Origin: Pseudomonadota bacterium
GTDB lineage: Archaea > Thermoplasmatota > SW-10-69-26 > JACQPN01 > JAJPHT01
Assembly: GCA_021325135.1 (NCBI GenBank)
Contig: JAJPHT010000015.1
Location: forward strand, 62,001 to 126,000
Direction: 5' to 3'
Length of the DNA: 64,000 bases
Shown: one piece after another, positions 41,354 to 49,688 of the stretch
How the letters are laid out: each line of letters begins with the position of its first letter
Numbering within the stretch: the stretch's first letter is position 1
The notes under the pieces: generated by a model
Told to the model about the DNA's origin: nothing
Database searches by the model: none
What the model saw: only the letters and a program-made list of their open reading frames with translations
Position numbers and translations under genes: made by a program

Positions 41354-43186
41354 ATGGAACGGCAGAACACGCTAACACACCTCGCCAGGAACGCCGGGGG
41401 GAGGGCCTCGCTGGTCCTGCTCCTTGGGCTCCTCGTCGTCCTTCCGCTGAGCGTCCCCTTCGCGGCGGGCACGACGCAGAGCCTGCTCGTCCCCCAGGGA
41501 ACGACCCTGGTCGTGGACGGGCACCTGAGCCTCGCGGACCTCACCGTGCTGGGAACCCTGGAGACGCGCGCGCCCGGAACCTGGACGATCGTCGCCCAGA
41601 CGGTGCACGTGGGCCCCCAGGGAATGATCCTGGGCCTGCGCGGCGCGGCCGGAGCGGACGCCCAGGGCGCCAACGCGGCGGCAGCCGCGGGCGCGCCCGG
41701 CGGAAGCATCGTCTTCACCGCGGCCTCCTTCGTCGTCGACCAGGGCGGCCTCGTCGCGGCCGGCCCCGGCGGCAACGGCGGCAACGCGCAGGGCTTCGGC
41801 CTCGTCGTGGGCGGCGCGGGCGGCAGCGGCGGCTCCGTCCTCGTGAAGGCCGTCACGAGCCGTGTCGAGGGCACCGTGATGGCGGGATCCGGCGGCGCGG
41901 GCGGGCACGCCTACCAGCACGTGGAGGGCGCCCTGGCGGCGGCCTCGACCGCGGCGTCCATCGGCGGCAAGGGCGGCGACGCGGGCCTTGCGCTCCTCGA
42001 CGGGAACCTGCTCCCGCTGCGCGAGCCCCGGCTCGTGCCTCCCCAGGTCGTCCAGATCCTGCAGGAGGTCGCCCACTGCGCCGGCGGGGTCCCCGTGGGC
42101 ACCTCCGGCCTCTCCCCGCCCGGCCCCATCTCGGGCGGCCCCGGCGGCGACGCCTGCATGGAGTCCATCGGGGCGCCCGGCCTGAGCGGCTCGGGCTGCG
42201 CGCCCAACAGCAGCACTGGCCTCCCCGGCCAGCCCGGCGGCCCCGCCAGCGCGACGGCCCAGGGCGGCGCGGGCGGCAACGGCGGCGTCGCCGGCAGCGG
42301 AGGCGGCGGCGGCAAGGCCACCGCCTACGCGGTCGCCGGAAGCGGCGGCAACGGCGGAGACTGCAACGCTCCCTCGGGCTCGGGCGGAGCGGGAGGCTCC
42401 GGCGCTGGAGCCACCGCGACCGCGACGGGCGGCGTGGGCGGCGCAGGCGGCAACAACGCGGCCGGCGGTGGCGGCGGCTCGGGCGGCGCGGGCGGCTCGG
42501 CGCTCTCCACGGCGCTGGGCGGCGCGGGCGGCAACGGCGGCTCGTCCTCCAGCCCCACGGGCACCGGAGGCGCCGGCGCCGCGGGAGGCAACTCCCACTC
42601 CACGGCCACGGCCGGGGTGGGAGGACAGGCGGGCGGCAGCCCCGGCGCCACCGGTGGCGTCGGCGGCAGCGGCGGCTACGCCCAGGCCACCGGGGCCTCC
42701 GGCAACGGCGGCTCGGGCGGCGACGGCGGCAACGCGCCCGGCATCGGCGCCGGCGCGGGCGACCCGACGATCGTGAGCGCCACCGGCGGCACGGGCGGTG
42801 GCGGCGGCACGGGCTACTCGGGCGGCAACGGTGGACAGGGCGGCGACGCCGTGACGTTCCTGGCCGCCACGGGCCTCCAGGGCGGCAACGGCGGCGCCAG
42901 CCCCAGCGGCGACGGAGCGGGCGGCCGCGGCGGAGACTACTTCTCCACCGCGACGGCCGGCAACGGCGGCGACAGCTGCCAGGGCGTCAACCCCCCGCCC
43001 GGCCCCCCCGCGCCCGGCCCCAACGGCCACGACGGCACCCCCGGAGCGGCCGGAACCGCGACCGCGGGCAACGGCTCGACCGCCGGCGGCTCGGGCACCC
43101 CGTCCGGCGCCAGCGGCATCCCGGTGTCCAGCTCTGTGCCCGGCCTGCCCGGCACCCTGGGCGGCCCCGGCTGCAACACGATGTGA
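41354..43186 (+). CDS. Secreted glycine-rich (PGRS-like) protein 1
   Basis: A 610-residue precursor. A signal peptide (ASLVLLLGLLVVLPLSVPFAAG) is followed by a beta-helix-like opening (GTTLVVDGHLSLADLTVLGT, IVAQTVHVGPQGMILG). From about residue 105 the chain is dominated by GGxGG, GGAGG and GGNGG units mixed with short Ala/Thr/Ser stretches, over 450 residues, with a few Cys (VAHCAGG, GDACME, GSGCAP, GGDCNAP). Gly repeats of this kind can pack as polyglycine-II helices. There is no clear C-terminal anchor; it ends LGGPGCNTM. It has its own Shine-Dalgarno. The paralogue and an archaeosortase-like gene follow. Confidence 0.85.
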   Translation: MERQNTLTHLARNAGGRASLVLLLGLLVVLPLSVPFAAGTTQSLLVPQGTTLVVDGHLSLADLTVLGTLETRAPGTWTIVAQTVHVGPQGMILGLRGAAGADAQGANAAAAAGAPGGSIVFTAASFVVDQGGLVAAGPGGNGGNAQGFGLVVGGAGGSGGSVLVKAVTSRVEGTVMAGSGGAGGHAYQHVEGALAAASTAASIGGKGGDAGLALLDGNLLPLREPRLVPPQVVQILQEVAHCAGGVPVGTSGLSPPGPISGGPGGDACMESIGAPGLSGSGCAPNSSTGLPGQPGGPASATAQGGAGGNGGVAGSGGGGGKATAYAVAGSGGNGGDCNAPSGSGGAGGSGAGATATATGGVGGAGGNNAAGGGGGSGGAGGSALSTALGGAGGNGGSSSSPTGTGGAGAAGGNSHSTATAGVGGQAGGSPGATGGVGGSGGYAQATGASGNGGSGGDGGNAPGIGAGAGDPTIVSATGGTGGGGGTGYSGGNGGQGGDAVTFLAATGLQGGNGGASPSGDGAGGRGGDYFSTATAGNGGDSCQGVNPPPGPPAPGPNGHDGTPGAAGTATAGNGSTAGGSGTPSGASGIPVSSSVPGLPGTLGGPGCNTM

Positions 43187-43285
43187 GCCCGACGGATGAT
43201 AGCACCCTGGGGGCGCCGCGCGGCGGCGCCCCCTCCTTTCCCTTTCACACGGACCCTGACACAACCACGCGATGGAGGCACTTCC

Positions 43286-45166
43286 ATGACGACCGACTCC
43301 GCATCCCCACGACGTGCGCGCGCGAAGCGCGCCGCGCTGCGCGCCACCCTGATCTCGCTCCTGCTCCTGGCGCCCCTGGGCGCCGCCGGGCTGGCCGTGG
43401 GCTCCGCGCCCCGCGACGTGACCGTCCCCGAGGGCGCGACGCAGGAGATCGACGCCCCGGCCCAGCTTGCGCGTCTCGACGTCCTGGGGACGCTCGTCGT
43501 GAATCTGGCCCCCGGCGAGAAGATCGACGCGCAGATCATCCATGTCGGGCCCCATGGCCTCATCAAGGCCCCCGATGGGCGGCCCGGCGCGGCGGCCCAC
43601 GGCGCAGACGCCACGGGCGCGGCCGGCGCGGCGGGCGGAAGCATCGTCCTCGTCGCGCAGACGCTGCGCGTGGACAAGGGCGGCCGCATCGTCGCGGGCG
43701 AAGGCGGCCGCGGCGGCGACGCGGATGGCCTTGGCGTCGTGCAGGGAGGCGCGGGCGGGGCGGGAGGCTCGGTCGCGCTGACCGCTCCCGCGAGCGCGAT
43801 CCTGGGCGATATCCTCCCAGGCTCGGGAGGCGCGGGCGGCAACGCCACGCAGATCGTCGAGCCTCCTGCGACGGCCGGGCCCGGCGCGAAGGCCGTCGGA
43901 GGGCGCGGCGGCGACACCGGGAGCGCGACGCTCAACGGCGCGCCCACCCTCCACGCGCCCCGCGCGCCCAGGACCGCGCCGCCCACGTTCCCCGTCAACA
44001 TCCCGCCGCCCTACCTCGCGAACTGCCCCGCGATCCAGCCCGCGACGGCCCCCGGCGTTCCCCTGACGGGCGGGCCGGGGGGCAACGCGTGCATGATCGT
44101 GCTGGGCGCTCCGGGCGCCCCCGGAGCCGGCTGCGGGAACCCGGGCACGGCGGGGGGCTCCGTGGTCGCGACCGCCATCGGCGGCCGGGGAGGCGCCGCG
44201 TTTGCCCTGGCGAGCACCGGAGGCGCCGGAGGCGGCGCGTGGGCCGGGGCCCGCGGAGGCGACGGCGGCGCAGGAGGCAACTGCGACGCGGACTTCAGCA
44301 ACGCGGGCGCCGGAAGCCCCGGAGGAGGCGCGACCGCGCAGGCCACCGGCGGCGACGGCGGCGGCGGAAGCGTCATCGGCGGCGACGGTGGGCCCGCCGG
44401 CTGCGGCAAGACCGAGGCCAAGGGGGGTGCCGGCGGAGCCGGCGGCGTGGCCTCGGGCATCGGGGGCGCCGGGGGCAGCGCGGGAACCGGCGGCGCGGCC
44501 AAGTCCTCGGCAAGCGGCGGCGCCGGCGGCGCCGCCAGCGGCCTGCCCAACGACTCGGGCGGAATCGGCGGCTGCGCGTCCGCCTGGGGCGCGGGCGGCA
44601 GCGGCGGCCGGGGCGGCACCGGGGGCCCCAGCGGCGGCACGGGCGGCGACGGGGGCGATGGCGCCTCCGTCTCCGTGGCGGACGCCACGGGCGGCCCGGG
44701 CGGATCCGGAAGCCTGCCGGGCATCGGAGGCCCGGCGTTCGTCATGATCGACCCCGAAGGGGGCGACGGCGGCGCGCCCACCGGCAGGGGCGGCGCAGGA
44801 GGCGACTGGATCGTCCTCTCCTTGGGCGGCAGCGGCGGGACGGGCTGCAACGGCTCGCCCGGCGGCGCCGGAGGAGACGCCAACGTCGTCGTGCCCCCCG
44901 GAACCGGCCACGGCGGCGCGGGGGGCGACGGGAACCCGAACAACAACAAGGGCGACGGCCACGAGCTGCTGCGCCGCCAGGAGAACGGGCCCTTCGGGAC
45001 CAGCGTGCCCGGCCCTTGCCCGGGAGGCGTTCCCACCCTCACGGGCGCAGGCCCCCCAAGCATGGGCCCGGCCCCGGCGCTCTCGCCCCTGGGCATGCTG
45101 GTCCTAGGCGGAACGCTCGTGAGCGTGGGCGCGATCGTCCAGCGGCGCGGTCGCGCGGGCCCCTGA
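43286..45166 (+). CDS. Secreted glycine-rich (PGRS-like) protein 2 with C-terminal sorting-like signal
   Basis: A 626-residue paralogue of the upstream protein. A basic N-terminus and signal peptide (TLISLLLLAPLGAAGLAVG) lead into the same beta opening (GATQEIDAPAQLARLDVLGT, AQIIHVGPHGLI). About 400 residues of GGAGG-like repeats follow, with a Pro-rich insert near residue 235. Unlike protein 1 it ends with a tripartite tail: PALSPLG, a hydrophobic stretch (MLVLGGTLVSVGAIV) and QRRGRAG. This has the form of an archaeosortase/exosortase signal, and the enzyme gene starts 13 nt downstream. GGAGG precedes the ATG at 43286. Confidence 0.87.
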   Translation: MTTDSASPRRARAKRAALRATLISLLLLAPLGAAGLAVGSAPRDVTVPEGATQEIDAPAQLARLDVLGTLVVNLAPGEKIDAQIIHVGPHGLIKAPDGRPGAAAHGADATGAAGAAGGSIVLVAQTLRVDKGGRIVAGEGGRGGDADGLGVVQGGAGGAGGSVALTAPASAILGDILPGSGGAGGNATQIVEPPATAGPGAKAVGGRGGDTGSATLNGAPTLHAPRAPRTAPPTFPVNIPPPYLANCPAIQPATAPGVPLTGGPGGNACMIVLGAPGAPGAGCGNPGTAGGSVVATAIGGRGGAAFALASTGGAGGGAWAGARGGDGGAGGNCDADFSNAGAGSPGGGATAQATGGDGGGGSVIGGDGGPAGCGKTEAKGGAGGAGGVASGIGGAGGSAGTGGAAKSSASGGAGGAASGLPNDSGGIGGCASAWGAGGSGGRGGTGGPSGGTGGDGGDGASVSVADATGGPGGSGSLPGIGGPAFVMIDPEGGDGGAPTGRGGAGGDWIVLSLGGSGGTGCNGSPGGAGGDANVVVPPGTGHGGAGGDGNPNNNKGDGHELLRRQENGPFGTSVPGPCPGGVPTLTGAGPPSMGPAPALSPLGMLVLGGTLVSVGAIVQRRGRAGP

Positions 45167-45179
45167 GGAGCGTCTGGAC

Positions 45180-46232
45180 ATGAGGCCGCGAAGGAGGGAT
45201 GAGGTCCGCTGGCTCGACTACCTGGGCATGCCCAGCCTGTTCGCCGTCCAGAAAAGGTGGCGGGCCTTCACGGAGCGCGAGGGCGTCCGCCTCGCGGTCC
45301 GCTTCCTCCTCGCCTTCGCGGCCCTCCAGTTCCTCTCCTCTTTCCTCCTCCTCGATCGCCAGGCAATGCAGGACGCCGTCGCGGCGGCGGTGGCGTGGTC
45401 CTCCCGCGCGCTGGGCCTCTCGGCCTCGCGAAGCGGCTCGCTCGTGACGTTCGATGGCTCCGCCTCCTACGAGGTGACGTTCGGCTGCACGGGGATCTCC
45501 GTGGCCACGATGCTTCTCGCCGCCGTGGTCGCGTACCCCGCCAGCGCGCAGGCGAGGGCGCTGGGCGCGCTCCTGAGCGCTCCGTTCGTCTTCGCGGTGA
45601 ACCTCCTGCGGCTGGACACCATGGGCTGGCTGGCAGCGCGTGCCCCCGGATGGTTCGCGCTCACGCACGAGGTCGGATGGGAGGCGGGCGTCATCCTGGC
45701 GGGAGCCTTCGGCTTCCTCGCGTGGGTCCGCCTCGTCGCGCAGCGGGACGCCCCCTTCCACGGCCGGTGGGAGCAGGCCCTCGTGTCCTTCGCGCTCTTC
45801 GCGGCGTTCTTCGCCGGCCTCACGCTCGTGGCGCTGGGCGCAGGCGCGGACGCGGCGCTGGGCCGGCTCCTCGTGCCCGCGCTCCAGCCGCTGGGCAGGA
45901 CGCTCTGGGGCGCGGCGTTCCCGCCACCCGGGCTCTCCGAAGGGCTTGACCCGCAGGTCTTCCTCGTCATCTTCACGGGGTTCGCGGCCGTGGCGCTGGC
46001 CTCGCGCAGGCTCCCCGCGCGAAGGAGGCTCCTGGTCGCCCTGGGCGCGGCCGTCCCCGCGCTCCTGGGCGCCCTTCTTCATGCGCTGGTGCGCAGCGCG
46101 TCCCTCCTGGGCCTCATGGCGTCGGACCCGCTCGTCTATACCCTGGACGCCTTGGCCTTCCTCGGTCTCCCCCTGGCCGCCTGGGCCCTTTGGGCGATCC
46201 CGTCAAGACGACGGGTTCCGCCGGTGCCCTGA
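45180..46232 (+). CDS. Archaeosortase/exosortase-family protein
   Basis: A 350-residue membrane protein with about eight helices. The catalytic triad of the family is present: Cys103 in TFGCTGIS, Arg144 in FAVNLLRLDTMGW and His163 in LTHEVGWEAG. These transpeptidases cleave C-terminal sorting signals (Pro/Gly motif, hydrophobic helix, basic tail) and attach the protein to a lipid. It follows glycine-rich protein 2 by 13 nt with GAGGAG before its ATG, so that protein is the obvious substrate. The C-terminal half adds three to four helices after the catalytic core. Confidence 0.9.
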   Translation: MRPRRRDEVRWLDYLGMPSLFAVQKRWRAFTEREGVRLAVRFLLAFAALQFLSSFLLLDRQAMQDAVAAAVAWSSRALGLSASRSGSLVTFDGSASYEVTFGCTGISVATMLLAAVVAYPASAQARALGALLSAPFVFAVNLLRLDTMGWLAARAPGWFALTHEVGWEAGVILAGAFGFLAWVRLVAQRDAPFHGRWEQALVSFALFAAFFAGLTLVALGAGADAALGRLLVPALQPLGRTLWGAAFPPPGLSEGLDPQVFLVIFTGFAAVALASRRLPARRRLLVALGAAVPALLGALLHALVRSASLLGLMASDPLVYTLDALAFLGLPLAAWALWAIPSRRRVPPVP

Positions 46233-46255
46233 GGCCTCGGAGGGCAGTCTGAATC

Positions 46256-46263
46256 GTTATATA
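46256..46263 (+). promoter_or_regulatory. TATA box of the aIF1A operon
   Basis: GTTATATA lies 37 nt before the ATG at 46297, in an otherwise GC-rich region. AGGT at 46285-46288 can pair with 16S rRNA, so the leader is about 10-12 nt. Confidence 0.65.
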
Positions 46264-46296
46264 CCGAAGCCCGCTTAGCCGAAGACAGGTCCCCGG

Positions 46297-46704
46297 ATGG
46301 TCAACTATCGCAAGGCCGATGAGGAGTTCAACGCGGAAGCCGCCGCCGGCGGCAACCTCCGCGTGAAGATGCCCGACAAGAAGGAGGGCGAGCTCTTCGG
46401 CATCGCGGACCAGCTGGTGGGCGGCAGCCGCCTCAACGTCATGTGCGAGGACGGCATCTCGCGCCTCGCCAGGATCCCGGGCAAGATGAAGCGCCGCATG
46501 TGGATCCGCGAGGGCGACCTGGTCATCGTCAAGCCCTGGGAGTTCCAGAACGACAAGGCCGACGTCGTCTGGCGCTACACGAAGACCCAGGCGGAGTACC
46601 TCTCCCGCCGCGAGATGATCCCCAAGCAGATCGACGTCTTCCAGACCTCGTCGGGCGGACCCGCCGCCCCCGAGCCCGAGGAGTCCCCCGAGCAGTCGGA
46701 GTGA
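46297..46704 (+). CDS. eif1A: Translation initiation factor aIF1A
   Basis: A 135-residue initiation factor with the OB fold. Its core includes GELFGIADQLVGGSRLNVMC, ARIPGKMKRRMWIREGDLV and VKPWEFQNDKADVVWRY. It acts with aIF1 and aIF2 in start-site selection on the 30S subunit. The acidic C-terminal tail (EPEESPEQSE) is slightly longer than usual. It is the first gene of the conserved archaeal series with RIO1 and Pno1; the gap to the next start is 6 nt. Confidence 0.96.
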   Translation: MVNYRKADEEFNAEAAAGGNLRVKMPDKKEGELFGIADQLVGGSRLNVMCEDGISRLARIPGKMKRRMWIREGDLVIVKPWEFQNDKADVVWRYTKTQAEYLSRREMIPKQIDVFQTSSGGPAAPEPEESPEQSE

Positions 46705-46710
46705 GCCCCC

Positions 46711-47622
46711 TTGCACCGGCACGAGGCCCACGAGCACCTCGCGCCCGACGAAGCGCCCCCGGACCTCTCGGACCTTCCAGAGGATTGGCAGGAGGTCGTG
46801 CTGCGGCGCCTGGAGATGACCAAGACCGAGAGCATCCGCCGCGAGGACGAGGACCGCAAGACGCTCGACGAGGTCTTCGACCGGCAGACCCTCCTCGTGC
46901 TCTACAAGTTCATCTCCAACGGCTTCCTGGAGACGCTGGACTACCCCGTCTCCACCGGCAAGGAGGCCAACGTCTTCCACGCCACCGACCCGCAGGGCAA
47001 GCCCCTGGCGGTGAAGATCTTCCGCACGAACACCGCGACGTTCCGCAGCTTCATGACGTACATCGCGGGCGACCCGCGCTTCGGCCACGTGCGGCCCAAC
47101 CGGCGCGACATCGTGTACGTCTGGGCGCAGAAGGAGTACAAGAACCTCCAGCGCTACTTCGAGGCGGGCGTCCGCGTGCCCAACCCCATCGCGTGGCGCC
47201 AGAACGTGCTCCTCATGGAGTTCATCGGCTCGGAGGGCACGCCCGCGCCGCGCCTGCGGGACGCGCCCTACGACGACGCGCAGAAGCTCTACGAGCAGCT
47301 CGTCGCGCAGTACCGCCTGGGCAGCGAGCAGGGCGGGCTCGTGCACGGCGACTTCAGCGAGTTCAACATCCTCCACCCTTCGGGGGCCGGGCCCGTCGTC
47401 ATCGACGTGGCGCAGGCGGTCCTCGTCCACCACCCCATGGCGCGCGAATTGCTGGCCCGCGACGCGAAGAACCTCGCGGCGTACTTCCGCCGGCAGGGAT
47501 TGAAGGGCGTCACCGCCGAGGAGACGCTCAAGGCCATCTCGCCCCCCGAGCGGCCGCAGCGGCCCATCGACCGCGAGCCCGTGGACGAAGACGAGGACGA
47601 AGACGATTTCGAGGACGAGTGA
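46711..47622 (+). CDS. rio1: RIO1-family atypical kinase/ATPase
   Basis: A 303-residue RIO1 protein. An N-terminal acidic region precedes the ATP loop STGKEANVF (81-89), Lys102 in VKIFRT, the catalytic loop HGDFSEFN (Asp214, Asn219) and the metal-binding IDVAQ (Asp232). RIO1 helps final maturation of the small ribosomal subunit by cycling with ATP. The tail (DEDEDEDDFEDE) is strongly acidic. It starts at TTG, unusual but supported by the 6-nt spacing from aIF1A, and ends one nucleotide before the Pno1 start. Confidence 0.95.
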   Translation: MHRHEAHEHLAPDEAPPDLSDLPEDWQEVVLRRLEMTKTESIRREDEDRKTLDEVFDRQTLLVLYKFISNGFLETLDYPVSTGKEANVFHATDPQGKPLAVKIFRTNTATFRSFMTYIAGDPRFGHVRPNRRDIVYVWAQKEYKNLQRYFEAGVRVPNPIAWRQNVLLMEFIGSEGTPAPRLRDAPYDDAQKLYEQLVAQYRLGSEQGGLVHGDFSEFNILHPSGAGPVVIDVAQAVLVHHPMARELLARDAKNLAAYFRRQGLKGVTAEETLKAISPPERPQRPIDREPVDEDEDEDDFEDE

Positions 47623-47623
47623 G

Positions 47624-48169
47624 ATGGTCGTTCACCTGGTGAAGATCCCGCAGAACCGCGTCGGCGCGCTCATCGGGCCGGAAGGCAAGATCAAGGAGGA
47701 ATTGGAGGGCCGCAGCGGCTGCCGTCTGCGCATCGACTCCGAGACGGGCGAGGTGGAGATCGATGACGAGAAGGCGTTCGAGCCCATCCTCGTGCTCAAG
47801 ACGCGCGACGCCGTGCGCGCCATCGGCCGCGGCTTCAGCCCCGAGCACGCCTTCCGCCTCTACCAGGACGACACGTACCTGGACGTGCTCGACCTCACCG
47901 AGTTCGTGGGCAAGCAGACGAAGGACCTGGAGCGCGTCCGCGCCCGCATCATCGGCACGCACGGCAAGACGCGCCGCAGCATCGAGGAGGCGTGCGGCGT
48001 CGAGGTGTCGATCCTCGGCAAGACGGTCGCCATCATCGGCGAGGTCAACGAGGTCGCCATGGCGCGCGAGGCCGTCGAGATGCTGCTCAACGGCGCGGCG
48101 CACGGCACCGTCTACAAGTTCCTGGAGCGCAAGCGCAAGGAGCTGAGGCTCCAGGACATGGGGCTCTAA
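47624..48169 (+). CDS. Pno1/Dim2 KH-domain ribosome assembly protein
   Basis: A 181-residue protein with two KH domains, the first with IPQNRVGALIGPEGKIKEEL, the second with IIGTHGKTRRSIEEACGVEV. Both have the GxxG loop (GPEG, GTHG). Pno1/Dim2 binds the 3' end of small-subunit rRNA and guides its maturation; it works alongside RIO1, the gene just upstream. The C-terminus ends ERKRKELRLQDMGL. A partial copy of this tail lies 75 nt downstream. Confidence 0.94.
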   Translation: MVVHLVKIPQNRVGALIGPEGKIKEELEGRSGCRLRIDSETGEVEIDDEKAFEPILVLKTRDAVRAIGRGFSPEHAFRLYQDDTYLDVLDLTEFVGKQTKDLERVRARIIGTHGKTRRSIEEACGVEVSILGKTVAIIGEVNEVAMAREAVEMLLNGAAHGTVYKFLERKRKELRLQDMGL

Positions 48170-48193
48170 CACCCTCCGACGGCCATCCGGGCA

Positions 48194-48285
48194 GATGCGG
48201 GTCCGGAGGACCCGCGACAAAGCGCCGGCCGATTTTGCGGCCGAGCGGGAGGAGCTGAGGCTTCAGGACATGGGCCTATAAACCC
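48194..48285 (+). pseudogene. Partial copy of the Pno1 C-terminus
   Basis: GAGGAGCTGAGGCTTCAGG and the following GACATGGGCCTATAAACCCT repeat the end of the Pno1 gene (48139-48175) with a few changes. The frame from ATG 48194 to TAA 48280 would give 28 residues ending EELRLQDMGL. The third-position changes are mostly synonymous (CTC to CTT, GGG to GGC, CTC to CTA). It could be a scar of tandem duplication, or a tiny expressed peptide. CTATAAA in it resembles a TATA box for the next gene. Confidence 0.7.
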
Positions 48286-48329
48286 TGGAATCCGCGAAGG
48301 CTTATCCCTCGCGATATCACTCTCGCGCC

Positions 48330-48803
48330 ATGGCCTCCCGCGCGCTCCTCGTGGCCGCCATCGCCGGCGTCCTCCTCGTGGTGAGCATCGGCGTCGACGC
48401 CGCCATGAACCGCAGCTGGACGCTGGACGTGCAGACGCCCGAGGGCTGGCGCACGCTCGGGACGCAGGGCGTCTCCGGCGGCCCGCGCGGGGCGGAGCCC
48501 TTGACGCCGCTCGCCGTGGAGCGCAACGGCACGATCCACCTGCGCGTCACCGTGGACAACGGCTACGTCTGGACCTACGACGAGACGTACAAGGCGTTCG
48601 TCAACGGCGCCGAGGTCGCGCGAGGCACGCTGCACGCGCCCGCGAGGAGCAGCGGCACCGCGGAGTTCGACGTGCCCGCGAGGCTGGCGTTCACCGACGC
48701 GTCGGCTCCCAAGGGGCCCGCGCCCGGCGGGCTGAGCCTCGAGGTCCACGCCGGGAGCGCGGCGCTCTACGGGTTCCTCAGCGTGCAGGAGGCCTCCGGA
48801 TGA
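48330..48803 (+). CDS. Membrane-anchored or secreted beta-sandwich protein
   Basis: A 157-residue protein with an N-terminal hydrophobic helix (LLVAAIAGVLLVVSIGVDAA) that may be a signal anchor. A beta-rich domain follows (SWTLDVQTPEGWRTLG, GTIHLRVTVDNGYVWTYDE). One possible TATA element (CTTATC at 48301) is 27 nt before the ATG, so the message may be leaderless. It overlaps the next gene by ATGA and the two probably work together. Function unknown. Confidence 0.65.
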   Translation: MASRALLVAAIAGVLLVVSIGVDAAMNRSWTLDVQTPEGWRTLGTQGVSGGPRGAEPLTPLAVERNGTIHLRVTVDNGYVWTYDETYKAFVNGAEVARGTLHAPARSSGTAEFDVPARLAFTDASAPKGPAPGGLSLEVHAGSAALYGFLSVQEASG

Positions 48804-49195
48804 GCGCGGTCAACCTCAGGAACGTCCTTGTCCTCCTGGGCATCGTGCTCACGACGGCGGGCATCATCTTCTTCGCCACCGAGTTCTCCGACCTCATCAG
48901 CGACTGGGGGCGCGTCCTCGACCTTGCCCTCTTCGCCGTCGTCTTCGTCTCGCTGGGCGTCCACTTCGACCAGCGCGGCGACGACGAGGTCATCGGCCAC
49001 CGCGGCTGGCGCTGGCTGCGCGTCACCAACGCGCTCTACATCCTGGGCGCCATCGCGACCCTGGGCGCCGTGATCGCGTTCTTCGCCACGGACCTCGACC
49101 GCCTCTGGAAGGTGCTCATCACCATCCTTGTGGGCATCGGGCTCATCCTGGGCGCCTCGCTGGTCGTGGGGCGGCGCTCGCCCTCCGCGCCGTAG
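48800..49195 (+). CDS. Four-helix membrane protein
   Basis: A 131-residue protein with four predicted membrane helices (VLVLLGIVLTTAGIIFFAT, VLDLALFAVVFVSLGVHF, ALYILGAIATLGAVIAFF, LITILVGIGLILGASLVV). It overlaps the preceding gene by 4 nt. No family recognised; the stop meets the stop of the convergent thioesterase gene without a gap. Confidence 0.7.
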   Translation: MSAVNLRNVLVLLGIVLTTAGIIFFATEFSDLISDWGRVLDLALFAVVFVSLGVHFDQRGDDEVIGHRGWRWLRVTNALYILGAIATLGAVIAFFATDLDRLWKVLITILVGIGLILGASLVVGRRSPSAP

Positions 49196-49591
49196 CTATC
49201 GTTTTGGGATGATGGCCCAGACGCCCGAGCCGCGGGCGAGGACGTGGCCGTCGCCGTCCACGATCTCGCCTTCGGGGAACGCCACGGTGCGGCCGCGGCG
49301 CAGGAGCCTCCCCGTCGCCACGAGGCGACCGGGGGAGGCGGCCTTGAGGAACGTCGTCTGGATGTTGACGGAGGCCGTGCGCTCCTCGGGGGAGAGCGTC
49401 CTCGTGACGGCGGTCGCCATGGCCATGTCCAGGAGCGTCATCATCACGCCGCCGTGGACGATGCCGTTGGCGTTGAGGTGCGCGTCGCCCACGAGCATCT
49501 CGACGACGGCTCGCTCGGGCGTGGGCTCGCCCACCAGGCGGGCGTCGAGGCTGGCGGCGAAGGCGCCGCTGCCGGGCGGTCGGAGGGTCAT
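49196..49591 (-). CDS. PaaI-like hotdog-fold thioesterase
   Basis: A 131-residue acyl-CoA thioesterase-like protein. The motif NANGIVHGGVMMTLLDMAMATAV contains HGG with Asp in the helix, the catalytic arrangement of PaaI/YdiI-type enzymes. SVNIQTTFLKAASPG and VWAIIPKR are also typical. It would hydrolyse a CoA thioester in the cytoplasm; the substrate is not predictable. ATG at 49591 was chosen because longer starts add a basic stretch not seen in the family. Confidence 0.88.
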   Translation of the reverse strand: MTLRPPGSGAFAASLDARLVGEPTPERAVVEMLVGDAHLNANGIVHGGVMMTLLDMAMATAVTRTLSPEERTASVNIQTTFLKAASPGRLVATGRLLRRGRTVAFPEGEIVDGDGHVLARGSGVWAIIPKR

Positions 49592-49657
49592 GCGCGGGGC
49601 ACGACGCGGCGGGGCATCAAACGAGCGCCGCCAAGTGACGACCCTTGATCGAGAACG

Positions 49658-49664
49658 GTTATGG
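49658..49664 (+). promoter_or_regulatory. TATA-like box before a basic micro-ORF
   Basis: GTTATGG is centred 28 nt before the ATG at 49689, fitting a leaderless transcript in the same way as the boxes before hicB and fic. Confidence 0.35.
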
Positions 49665-49688
49665 TTCCAGTGGAGCCGATGCGCCCTC

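Noticed and set aside
42240..42960. Repetitive GGCGGC units considered as a CRISPR array or tandem DNA repeat
   Set aside because: There are no constant-length repeats with unique spacers. The periodicity follows codons for Gly-Gly-x.
41372..44962. Nearly 1200-codon antisense frame across the glycine-rich operon
   Set aside because: Complement of GGC/GCC repeats; it has Ala/Arg-dominated low-complexity translation, no start signals and crosses two clear genes.
41311..45183. Frame of 1290 codons running through both glycine-rich genes on the plus strand
   Set aside because: It is the +1 shadow of GGC-rich codons, giving long Arg/Gly runs. The signal peptides, Shine-Dalgarno sites and natural composition lie in the other frames.
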